DNA from: Rhodospirillales bacterium
GTDB lineage: Bacteria; Pseudomonadota; Alphaproteobacteria; Rhodospirillales; Casp-alpha2
DNA: 64,000 bases
Assembly (NCBI GenBank): GCA_017644185.1
Contig: JAEPMA010000002.1
Location: 248,001 to 312,000, forward strand
Reading direction: 5' to 3'
Shown here: one piece after another, positions 36,258 through 44,700 of the stretch
How the letters are laid out: each line of letters begins with the position of its first letter
Numbering within the stretch: position 1 is the first letter of the stretch
Translations under genes and position numbers: made by a program
The notes under the pieces: generated by a model
Database searches by the model: none
What the model was told of the DNA's origin: nothing
Seen by the model: only the letters and a program-made list of their open reading frames with translations

Positions 36258-37232
36258 ATGTTGAACCTTAGACTGCGACTACCCAAACTTCTGGGCGCGT
36301 TTGCGCTGGCGGCCGTGACCGTCAGTGGCGGCGCGGCCTATGCCGAATATCCGGACAGCACGATCCACATGATCCTGCCGTGGAAAGCCGGGGGCGGCAC
36401 GGACACTATCGTTCGGGGCTACCAAAAAGGCTTCGAGGACGCCGCCGGCGTCACCGTCATCATCGACAACATCAACGGCGCGAAGAGCGTGACCGGAACC
36501 CTCAAAGCCTCCAAGGCCAAGGGTGACGGCTATACATTGCTGTTCAACGGCTCGCTCGACCTGACGTCGAACCTGGCGATGAAGCCGCTCCCCTATAAAG
36601 TGGCCAGCTTCAAGGCAGTCGGCGGTGTCTACACGACGCCGACCTGGTTCATCACCAACACCAAGCGTCCGTACCAGAACTTCCAGGACTTCCTGGACGC
36701 CGCCAAGGCCAAGCCGGGTGAACTCACCATGGGTACGGCCGGTTCCACCCACACGCTGCTGTCCCACGCCCTCAAGGGCGCGACGGGTCTCGACTTCAAG
36801 ATCGTCCCGTTCTCGGGCGGCGCCGATCTGAAGAAAGCTTTGATCGGCAACGAGGTCGACATCGGCCAGTTCCACTCGCCGGTGATGATCAACGAAGTCA
36901 AGGCGGGCCTGATCCGTCCGTTGGCGGCGACCGCTTCGATGGCCGGGATCAACTACGAACCGGTGCAGAATCTGAAAACGCTGAAGGATTACGGCATCGA
37001 CCTGCCGCCGGTGCAGATCACCCGCGGCATCGTGGTGCCGAAGTCGACGCCTGACGACATCGTCGCCAAGCTCGAAGCGATCGCCAAGAAAGCGGCGATG
37101 GCCCCCGAGTTCGCCAAGTTCGGTGAAACCTTCGGCTTCAAGCCGGTGTGGGTGTCGGCCGCAGACTATCAGAAGCAGCTTCAGGACGAGGTCGAACTGC
37201 TGACCTCGATCAAGGAAAAGTACATCAAGTAA
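36258..37232 (+). CDS. TctC/Bug family periplasmic binding protein
   Basis: A 324-residue protein with a Sec signal peptide (cleavage about residue 29 after AYA). The mature domain shows the Bug-family start PDSTIHMILPWKAGGGTD, the loop that binds a carboxylate with backbone amides and two waters, and GTAGSTHTLLSHALKGATGL. It captures the substrate for TctAB. A GGGAGG ribosome binding site precedes the ATG, suggesting high expression, as expected for a binding protein. The ligand is unknown but should bear a carboxylate. Confidence 0.93.
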   Translation: MLNLRLRLPKLLGAFALAAVTVSGGAAYAEYPDSTIHMILPWKAGGGTDTIVRGYQKGFEDAAGVTVIIDNINGAKSVTGTLKASKAKGDGYTLLFNGSLDLTSNLAMKPLPYKVASFKAVGGVYTTPTWFITNTKRPYQNFQDFLDAAKAKPGELTMGTAGSTHTLLSHALKGATGLDFKIVPFSGGADLKKALIGNEVDIGQFHSPVMINEVKAGLIRPLAATASMAGINYEPVQNLKTLKDYGIDLPPVQITRGIVVPKSTPDDIVAKLEAIAKKAAMAPEFAKFGETFGFKPVWVSAADYQKQLQDEVELLTSIKEKYIK

Positions 37233-37256
37233 TATCCACCCAAAGTAGACTATTAA

Positions 37257-37296
37257 GGGGCGTGGCGGTTTCGAACGCCGACACGCCCTTTTTTTT
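37257..37296 (+). terminator. Rho-independent terminator after tctC
   Basis: A hairpin with arms GGGCGTG (37258-37264) and CACGCCC (37282-37288), extended by inner GGCG/CGCC pairing, is followed directly by eight T residues. It lies 25 bp after the binding-protein stop and 28 bp before the CaiB-type gene, so the latter may be only partly cotranscribed. Confidence 0.85.
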
Positions 37297-37324
37297 GTAA
37301 TTTCATCTTCAGGGATGCACGGAC

Positions 37325-38539
37325 ATGACGGCAAACGCCAACGCTCAGGGCCCCCTCGCCGGCTTACGCGTACTCGATATCGCCACCATCATCGCCGGGC
37401 CGCTCGCGGGCAGCCTGTTGGGGGATTTCGGCGCTGAAGTTCTGAAGGTCGAACTCCCGGGACGCGGTGACGCGATCCGCGCGCTGCGCCCCCACAAGGA
37501 CGGTGTGTCGCTGTGGTCGAAGGTCGTCAACCGGGGCAAGCACGGCATTACCCTCGACCTCAGACAGAAAGAAGGCGCGGACATATTGAAGCGCCTGGTC
37601 AAGGAACATGACGTCCTGATCGAGAATTTCCGCCCGGGGACGCTGGAAAGATGGGGCCTTTCACCGGACGTGCTGTGGGAGATCAACCCCCGCCTCACCA
37701 TCCTCAGGGTCAGCGCCTTCGGCAGAAAGGGCCCTTACGCCGAAAAGCCCGGCTTCGCGCGGGTCGCCGACGCCATGTCGGGCTTTCTCAATCTCTGCGG
37801 GCCCGAAGACGGCGCGCCGATACATCCCGGTTATCCGATCGCAGATTCGATCACCGGTTTGTTCGGGGCGTATGGATTGCTGGCGGCGTTGTTCGAATTG
37901 AAGAACAACCCCGACGCGCCGGGCCAAGTGGTCTCCGTCTCGCTGTTCGAGAGCATGTTCAGGATCCTCGACTTCCTTGCCGTCGAGTACGATCAGTTGG
38001 GCGAAGTCCGCCACAGATACGGCAACCGCAACCCGTATGCCGCGCCCGGCAACGTTTATAAGTCCCGGGACGGGAAGTGGATCACGTTGGCGGCGAGCGC
38101 GCAGTCGATCTTCGAACGTCTCTGTCACGCCATCGGTAAACCCGAACTGATCGACGATCCGAAATACACAGACAACGTCGAGCGGCTGAAACATTCCGAC
38201 GACCTGGACACCATCATCGCCGGCTGGTTCGCCGAACGCGATGCCGAAGACGCCTGCCGGCACATGGAAAGCTTTGACGTCAGCGCGGTCCGGGTCCGCA
38301 CCATCGACGAGCTGTTCGACGAACAACAGGTCCACGCCAACGACATGTTGGTCAGTATCGACGACCCGGAACTGGGGCCGCTCAGGATGCAGGGTGTGAC
38401 GCCGGGATTTTCGCGCACGCCCGGCGCCGTGAGACGCGCCGGTAACGCCATCGGTGACGCCAATGATGAGGTTTATAAAGAGCGCCTGGGCTTTTCCGCG
38501 GACGAGATCGCGGCGCTCAAGGACAAGGGCGTTATTTAA
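37325..38539 (+). CDS. CaiB/BaiF family CoA transferase
   Basis: A 404-residue family III CoA transferase. It starts GPLAGLRVLDIATIIAGPLA, with GDFGAEVLKVELPGRGDAIR, then RGKHGITLDLRQKEG and VLIENFRPGTLERWGLS, all strongly conserved. The family moves CoA between carboxylic acids via an aspartyl-CoA intermediate in an interlocked dimer; formyl-CoA:oxalate transferase is the prototype. Here it follows a carboxylate importer, so it probably activates the imported acid or a product of the AcnX branch. It lies downstream of a terminator, so expression may be separate. Confidence 0.92.
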   Translation: MTANANAQGPLAGLRVLDIATIIAGPLAGSLLGDFGAEVLKVELPGRGDAIRALRPHKDGVSLWSKVVNRGKHGITLDLRQKEGADILKRLVKEHDVLIENFRPGTLERWGLSPDVLWEINPRLTILRVSAFGRKGPYAEKPGFARVADAMSGFLNLCGPEDGAPIHPGYPIADSITGLFGAYGLLAALFELKNNPDAPGQVVSVSLFESMFRILDFLAVEYDQLGEVRHRYGNRNPYAAPGNVYKSRDGKWITLAASAQSIFERLCHAIGKPELIDDPKYTDNVERLKHSDDLDTIIAGWFAERDAEDACRHMESFDVSAVRVRTIDELFDEQQVHANDMLVSIDDPELGPLRMQGVTPGFSRTPGAVRRAGNAIGDANDEVYKERLGFSADEIAALKDKGVI

Positions 38540-38775
38540 CCCCTCACCCTGTCCCTCTCCCGAGAGAGAGGGGACGCCCGGCGCTACACCCCCTCTCCCC
38601 GGGGAGAGGGGGGCGAGCAAAGCGAGCCGGGTGAGGGGCCGTGCCAATGGATCGATAGCCCCCTCACCTGTCCTCTCCCCCACTTCCGTGGTGGAGAGGG
38701 CCCCTGACACAACACCGCGCTTAATTCCTCTCCCCCTTTCAGGGGGAGAGGTTAGGTGAGGGGGTCCTGAATAGC
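38540..38775. repeat. Dispersed intergenic hairpin repeat, longest copy
   Basis: Between the CoA transferase and the convergent ACT-domain gene lie at least four hairpin modules with CCCTCACC-type edges, including GGCGAGCAAAGCGAGCCGGG (also at 26600). The part from 38650 to 38765 is the inverted counterpart of 13560-13651: CCTCACCTGTCCTCTCC faces GGAGAGGACAGGTGAGG there. No gene is seen. Confidence 0.78.
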
Positions 38776-38806
38776 ATTCAAACCGGAGTGAGGGGTTTGT
38801 CTTACC

Positions 38807-39325
38807 CTATGTGTCGCCGATGACGATATCGACGACGAGCGCGTTGGCACTCGATTCAAGGGCGTCGCGGAAATCTTCCTCCGACAAGCCGTCGGGTAAT
38901 CTGACGCTCGTTTTGGCGTGGAACAGCATGCCGCCACCGTGCGGCGCGCCCTCGGTCCAGGTCTCCATCTCTTCGACACTGGCGCCCATCCCGGCGATGG
39001 TCTTCGTCAGTTCGTGGACGATCCCCGGATGATCGGGACCGACGATTTCGAAGTCGATGACCTCACCGGTCGCCTTCTTCCCCTCGTCGGCGACATGCAC
39101 CGTCACCTGGAACCCGCTGTCACCCAGATCGCCGAGCGCGGATTGCAGCGCTTTCGACTTGTTTTTTGAAACCTGCACCCGGGCCACGCCGGCGAAGGTT
39201 TCGGCCAAATGCGCCATCCGGCTTTCCAACCAGTTGCCGTCGTGGGTTTCGACCACGTCGGAGAGTTGCTCGACGACGCCCGGGCGGTCGCGGGCGATGA
39301 AGGTGATGATCAGTGTTTCAGACAT
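38807..39325 (-). CDS. Tandem ACT domain protein (glycine cleavage regulator GcvR-like)
   Basis: A 172-residue protein made of two ACT domains (about 1-80 and 88-172). The first reads LIITFIARDRPGVVEQLSDV and the second FEIVGPDHPGIVHELTKTIA; both keep the D-x-P-G ligand-loop motif. This matches the GcvR/ACT_6 class of amino-acid-binding regulators. In E. coli GcvR antagonises GcvA; here no gcv gene is adjacent, so the target is unknown. It sits 24 bp downstream of the peroxiredoxin gene in the same operon. Confidence 0.85.
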   Translation of the reverse strand: MSETLIITFIARDRPGVVEQLSDVVETHDGNWLESRMAHLAETFAGVARVQVSKNKSKALQSALGDLGDSGFQVTVHVADEGKKATGEVIDFEIVGPDHPGIVHELTKTIAGMGASVEEMETWTEGAPHGGGMLFHAKTSVRLPDGLSEEDFRDALESSANALVVDIVIGDT

Positions 39326-39349
39326 GATGGCGCTCCCTTGTTGAGGGTG

Positions 39350-39832
39350 TCAGTCCAGGTCTTCGAGGATTTTCTCGGCAGCCGTTTCGCCGAAGCCGCC
39401 GTCTTCGAAGTGCAGCGTTTTGACCTCGCCGTCGACGACGAGGGCCGAAAACCGCTTACAACGGGGACCGTAGCATTTATCCGACAGATCGACTTCAAGC
39501 CCGGCGGCGCGGGTGAAGTTGAGCGCCCCGTCGCCGATCATCGTCACCTTGCCGTCGGCTTCATGCATCTTGCCCCACGCATCCATCACCCACGGGTCGT
39601 TGACGGAAATGCAGACGATATCGTCGACACCCTTCGATTTCAGCTCGTCGGCGAGGTCGATATAACCCGGCAGATGGAGCGCGGAACACGTCTTGGTGAA
39701 GGCACCCGGCAATCCGAACAACGCGACGGTCTTGCCGGAAAAAATGCCGTCGGTGCCGGTCACGCCCGGCCCGTCATCCGTCATGATGCCGACATTGACG
39801 CTGGGGACCTTGTCCCCGACCTGGATGGTCAT
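39350..39832 (-). CDS. Peroxiredoxin, Prx5/AhpE-like (glutaredoxin-type) thiol peroxidase
   Basis: A 160-residue Prx5-type peroxiredoxin. The active-site segment GLPGAFTKTCSALHLPGY carries the peroxidatic Cys49; the usual PGAFTPTCS has Lys in place of Pro here. C74 in DIVCISVNDPWVMDAWGK and the Cys pair in KCYGPRC are candidate resolving residues. It reduces hydrogen peroxide or organic hydroperoxides in the cytoplasm. It heads an operon with the ACT-domain gene. Confidence 0.9.
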   Translation of the reverse strand: MTIQVGDKVPSVNVGIMTDDGPGVTGTDGIFSGKTVALFGLPGAFTKTCSALHLPGYIDLADELKSKGVDDIVCISVNDPWVMDAWGKMHEADGKVTMIGDGALNFTRAAGLEVDLSDKCYGPRCKRFSALVVDGEVKTLHFEDGGFGETAAEKILEDLD

Positions 39833-39961
39833 GAATATCCTCCGAAGGTGTTTTTATCGTTAGAGAAACGATGCGTGATCGGCGCCGGGAAATCAATGGG
39901 GCGTGTCGCGAACGCCCTTGATCGGGCGCGAAACCGGCGATCTAATATCTTTACGTGTTAC

Positions 39962-40056
39962 CGGCCAGCCACGTTCCGGTGGGCCGTTCTTTTTTGAAAC
40001 GAGTTTTGCGCAGGCACGCGTGCCGCCCCTTGAACGGGGACCGGTCGGCGTGCGCA
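39962..40056 (+). promoter_or_regulatory. Structured leader upstream of the TPR-oxygenase gene
   Basis: Two strong hairpins lie in the non-coding stretch before ATG 40081. The first, CGGC/CCAC (39962-39972) against GTGG/GCCG (39979-39986), is followed by TTCTTTTTT and looks like a rho-independent terminator. The second spans 40007-40056 with TGCGCA ends, GCCG/CGGC and CCCC/GGGG stems around a TTGAAC loop. No plus-strand gene ends just upstream, so an attenuator or RNA leader is possible; I match it to no known riboswitch class. Confidence 0.4.
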
Positions 40057-40080
40057 GGCGCAATTATTGGAGCCCGAGAG

Positions 40081-41763
40081 ATGGCGAAGGCGAAGACGGG
40101 ACGCAAGCATCAGGCCGCGAGCGCCAAGGCGTTGAATATCGCCGTCGCGCACCATAGCGCGGGCCGGCTCGAACAGGCGGCGGCGGCCTATGACCGCATC
40201 GTCAAGAGCGATCCCGGAAATGCGCAGGCACTGCATCTTCTGGGCGTCGTCCGCCACCAGCAAGGCGACAACGAAATCGCGCTCGACCTGATCTCCCGCG
40301 CCCTCGACATCGACCCCGATTACGCCGACGCCCATGGGAATATGGGCCATGTCCTGAGCGCGCTTAACCGGCATGGGGAGGCGCTTTCCCACTTCACCAC
40401 CGCGACAGTTCTGGAGCCGACCCTGGCCGAAGCCCACAACAATCTCGGTCAGGGACTGCAACAGGCGGGGCGTATCGACGATGCCATCGACAGTTATTCG
40501 ATGGCGACGACCCTCAATCCCGGCTTCGCGGAGGCGTGGTGCAATAACGGCGCCGCGCATCAGGAGTTGGGCCATATGTCGGATGCGGTCAATTTCTACC
40601 GGGAAGCGTTGAGGCTCCGCCCCGGATACGCGGAAGCGCTGGCCAGATTGGCGGGCGCCCTGGCGGCGTTGGGCGAAACGGAAGAAGCGATCGTCAGTTA
40701 CAGGACTGCGCTCGACCTCAACCCGGACGACGCCACGGCGCAGGCGAACCTGACGAGCCTTTATATCGCCGACGACACGGATCCGGACCGCGCCATCGCG
40801 GAAAGCATGAAGAGCCTCGGGATGCTCTTAAAAAATCAGTACGGCGATGCCGCCCGCGCGGGGACGATCAAACGTTTCACCGGTGAAGGGGTTCAACTGT
40901 TCCGGCTCAAACACGACCTGCAACAAGCGGCCTACCTAAACGGATGCGGCGTGGTGATCGAGGGATTGTCCGAGTTCGTCGACGCCGGCAACGGCATTCT
41001 CGCCCGCGCCGCCATGGCCAACGACCCCGACGCGCCGGTAAAACTGGAGAAAGCCGAAGCGGCCGCGCTGCTCCCTTACCTGCAGTCCGGTCACTTTCAT
41101 CTGTCGGCGGGGACGCCCGCTGCCGTTCTCAACCCCGAAATCGATTGGGCGAAAGAAGAACAACGCTATCTCGAGAGCGAGAACGAGATCGTCTTCTTCG
41201 ACGATTTTCTGTCGCCCGCCGCGCTCCAGTGGTTTCAGGCGTATTGTCTGGAATCACGGGTGTGGAACAAGGAGTACGCCAACAAGTACCTGGGCGCGTT
41301 CTCGGATCAGGGATTTATCAGCCCGCTGCATTTACAGTTGGGCCGCGAGCTTCGCCAAAAACTGCCGAGATTGTTCGGGCCGCACACGCTGAATCGCTTT
41401 TGGGGCTTCAAATACGACGCCATTTTAGGGAAAGGCATCAACGTGCACGCGGATTTCGCACGGCTGAACCTCAACTTCTGGATCACGCCCGACGAACACA
41501 ACCTGAAACCGGGCACGGGCGGGTTGAAAGTCTATGACGTGCCCTCTCCCTCGAACTGGCATTTCCGCGCGTATAACGAGGGGAAGGATGCGATCTATCG
41601 CTTCATCGACGACCATCAGGGGAATTCGGTGATCGTCCCCTATCGATGCAACCGCGCGGTTTTATTCAATTCCGCCTACTTCCACGAAACCGACGAACTT
41701 CACTTCGCCGACGTTTACGAAGGCCGGCGCGTCAACGTCACCTATCTGTTCGGCAGCCGCTGA
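40081..41763 (+). CDS. TPR-repeat protein fused to a 2-oxoglutarate/Fe(II) oxygenase domain
   Basis: A 560-residue protein. Residues about 15-265 hold roughly six tetratricopeptide repeats (for example ALDIDPDYADAHGNMGHVLS and AYDRIVKSDPGNAQALHLLG). A linker of about 90 residues follows. The C-terminal domain (about 370-560) has the double-stranded-helix iron site His456-x-Asp458 in INVHADFARLNLNFWITPDE, the distal His535 in NSAYFHETDEL, and an Arg in YEGRRVNVTYLFG for 2-oxoglutarate. It may hydroxylate a protein or small molecule held by the TPR superhelix. ATG 40081 has GGAG eight bases upstream; the frame is open to 39955 without a better start. Confidence 0.88.
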   Translation: MAKAKTGRKHQAASAKALNIAVAHHSAGRLEQAAAAYDRIVKSDPGNAQALHLLGVVRHQQGDNEIALDLISRALDIDPDYADAHGNMGHVLSALNRHGEALSHFTTATVLEPTLAEAHNNLGQGLQQAGRIDDAIDSYSMATTLNPGFAEAWCNNGAAHQELGHMSDAVNFYREALRLRPGYAEALARLAGALAALGETEEAIVSYRTALDLNPDDATAQANLTSLYIADDTDPDRAIAESMKSLGMLLKNQYGDAARAGTIKRFTGEGVQLFRLKHDLQQAAYLNGCGVVIEGLSEFVDAGNGILARAAMANDPDAPVKLEKAEAAALLPYLQSGHFHLSAGTPAAVLNPEIDWAKEEQRYLESENEIVFFDDFLSPAALQWFQAYCLESRVWNKEYANKYLGAFSDQGFISPLHLQLGRELRQKLPRLFGPHTLNRFWGFKYDAILGKGINVHADFARLNLNFWITPDEHNLKPGTGGLKVYDVPSPSNWHFRAYNEGKDAIYRFIDDHQGNSVIVPYRCNRAVLFNSAYFHETDELHFADVYEGRRVNVTYLFGSR

Positions 41764-41781
41764 AGCCCCGAATAGGCACCG

Positions 41782-44700
41782 TCAAGGCGACGACGGGGCG
41801 TCCTGTTTCGACAGCACACCAACCACTGTGTTGAGTTGATCGTTCAACGCTTTCTTGGATGCGTATATCAATTCGATCTTGCCCCGGAAGTAGCCCCTCA
41901 GGCGCGCGCCGAAGCGCGATTTGATCTCGCTCGCCTTGGCCATTCTGGTTTCAATATCGGCAATACCCGCCTGGGCGGTATCGCGCTGATTGATGAGCCG
42001 CAACATTTCTGCGCGCACCTGGTTGACCATGTCGACCGCTTCCTGATGACGCGTCTTGATCGCGTCGGACGCATTGTCGCCGTCTTTCTGGAGGACGGCA
42101 TCCAGGGCTTCCTGTTGCGCCATCGCTTTATCGAGGGCCGCTTGCTGCACCTTGATCGCCACTTCCGCTTCGGCTTTCTGCGATTTTAGTCCGGCGAGCG
42201 TGTCGGCGCCGGTGACAGCGGCCGCGAGATCCCTCGACGCCAGTTCGGCCTCCGCTGCGGCGGCGGCGTCGATCAAGCTCTTCGCCGCGGCAATCATGTC
42301 AGCGGACTGTTTTTGGGCGAGCTCCAGATCCGGGTCGGGCGCCGGGTCGGGCAGCGTCAGTTTAGGGGCGATCTTGTCGGTGTAAACCGACTGAACGGTG
42401 GTCGCCGTCTGCACGTTGGCAAGGGCACCCCTGAGCGCCGCCTGATCGGCCGCATCGGCACCTGACGTCACATCGGTGATCTGGCGGGCGATGTATGCCG
42501 TGTAATCGGCATGGGTCACGGTTTCGGCGGCGTTCTTGAATGCTTCGTCGGAGCCTTTCACGTAGGAAGCGGTGAAGGTATCCAGAATATCGGCCGCGTC
42601 CCGGCTGATGGCGCTACCGGACCCGCCATCGGCCGTCGGCAGTTTCGCCAGCTCTTCTCTGATGCGGGACCGTTCGGCTTCGTCCTGCGCCTTGAGCAGG
42701 TCACGTTCCAAATTACGCCGCAACAAAAGGTTGGTGCCGATTTTCCCGCCCATGCCGAACAGGGTCAGGCTTTGCGCGGCGCTGTAAACGTCTTTCGGAT
42801 TGCCCGAGACGCCCTTCACGTACCAGTTCCCGATGTCGTCCTTGACCAGGACGAAGTCGGTTCGCCCGGTCCCCGACACCCGGACACTGTTGATATTCTG
42901 CCAGAAGCGCTTGTCGATCTCGGCCTTGATCTGGCCCTCGCTCCCCTCTTCCAGCTTCTTGAATCCTTCGTACCAGGGCAGCGAGCGCTTGGCCTGCCCT
43001 TGCAACATATTCTGCCACGACAGACCGGGATCGCCCTGCAGGTTGGTTGCGGCAAAGCTTGTCCGGAGGTATGCCCCCGGCGGGCGGATATAAACCATCC
43101 CGGAGCGCTGCTGATAAACGAGATTGAGCGCATCGGTCACCTGTTTCAGGCGCAGGCATTCTTTCGGCATGCTCTTGGCGGGATCGGATTTATAGGTTTC
43201 CGGATTGCAGACCTTCGACGACTCCCCCGGAAATTCGAGTGCTGCTTTGGTCTTCTCGTGCTGGAGGGCGGAGATTAAACGGTCGATGGCATCCATCGTG
43301 GTTTTGATGTTGGCGTTATCTATCTCCAAGCCGTGCACCCGGAACCCGTTGCCGTCGGCGCACGCAAGCTCGTCTTTTTGTTCCGTTTTTTCCTCGGTGT
43401 CATCGGGCTTCTTGGCGGCGTCATCGGGCTTCGCCGCCTCGCCGCCCGCTTGCTGGGCCTCGCCGCCCGATTGCTGAGCCGCCGCCTGATTATCGCCCGG
43501 TGGCGGCGAGCCCGGCGCAGTCGTAACCGGTGTCGCTGGGCTCTTTTCCGGTGTGTCACCAGAGGCGGCATCCTTCGCATTCTGGCTGTCGCCTCTCGAC
43601 GCATCGGGGGTCTTCTTCTCCCCCGTCTTTTTATCGTCACCGTTTTCAAGGGTGACGGGTTTCACCGGTGTGCACTCACCCGTGAACCGTTCCCTGATCT
43701 CCGCGATCTCGCCAAGCCGGGCGGCAGGATCGCGGATGCTCGCGTCATAGGCCGCCTGACGCCGAAGCTCGTCGGCCTGAACGAGAATGGCGTTGCCGAC
43801 CGACTGCAGGACAATGACGAAACGGTTGAGCTGCTTCTGCCCGAAATCCGAGATCTCGGCATTGCCGCCGTTCTTGCTGCGGAACAGGTTGTCGTTGTTG
43901 GCGATGGTCAGGATCTTTTCGGCGAACCGCACGAGCGAATCCGTCATGACCCGCTCCTTTCCCTGCACCTTTCTGTGCAACTTGTCGCAAGCCGTTTCGG
44001 GTTTCGGGTCTTCGCCAAGGGCCGGCGCCGAATAGGTGGGACATGTTTCGTCGAAGGTCTTCTTGGTCAAAAGATATTCTTCGCTCAACGAGTGAATCCC
44101 TTTGGGCAGACGGCCCTTGTCGAGGGACCGCCTGACCTTCTCCGTCGCCTTCGCCACCTTTAACGGGGCTGCCGTTGTCTCGTCGTCTTCTTGGACATCA
44201 TCAGACGAATTAATCAGTGCCTTCGTTAGCCCCTCGAGCGTAGGAACGTCCTGGGTCCCGCTGGCAGACTGGGTTGATGCGTAAGTTGAGAGCCATTGAT
44301 TCCTCAGCCGCACCACAACTTCGGCCGACGGCCAGACCAGCCCGGATAAGGACGCTACTCTCGAATCTTCACCGAAAGCTCCATCCGCCTCATCAATTGC
44401 CCGTACCTGCCGGTCGAGTTGCAGCAGACTGCTCAGATACATACCTGGTGCCCGACGGATCGCTTCCGTCAGGGCCTCCGTCATCGCTTCGAAGCCTTCT
44501 TTATCGAGGTTGTCGCCGTCTCTCGGCCAGTCCCGGACGGATTCACGGTAACGGGGCAAGTAGTCGGTCAGCAACTCGCCGAAAATATCGTAGTCATATC
44601 TGAATTTTCTCGATGTCGCGGCCTTGGACAGAACGACGAAATTCGTTCTTTTGGCGATGGACGTCGCCAGATCGCGCCAGTATCTGTCCAGTTTCGGATC

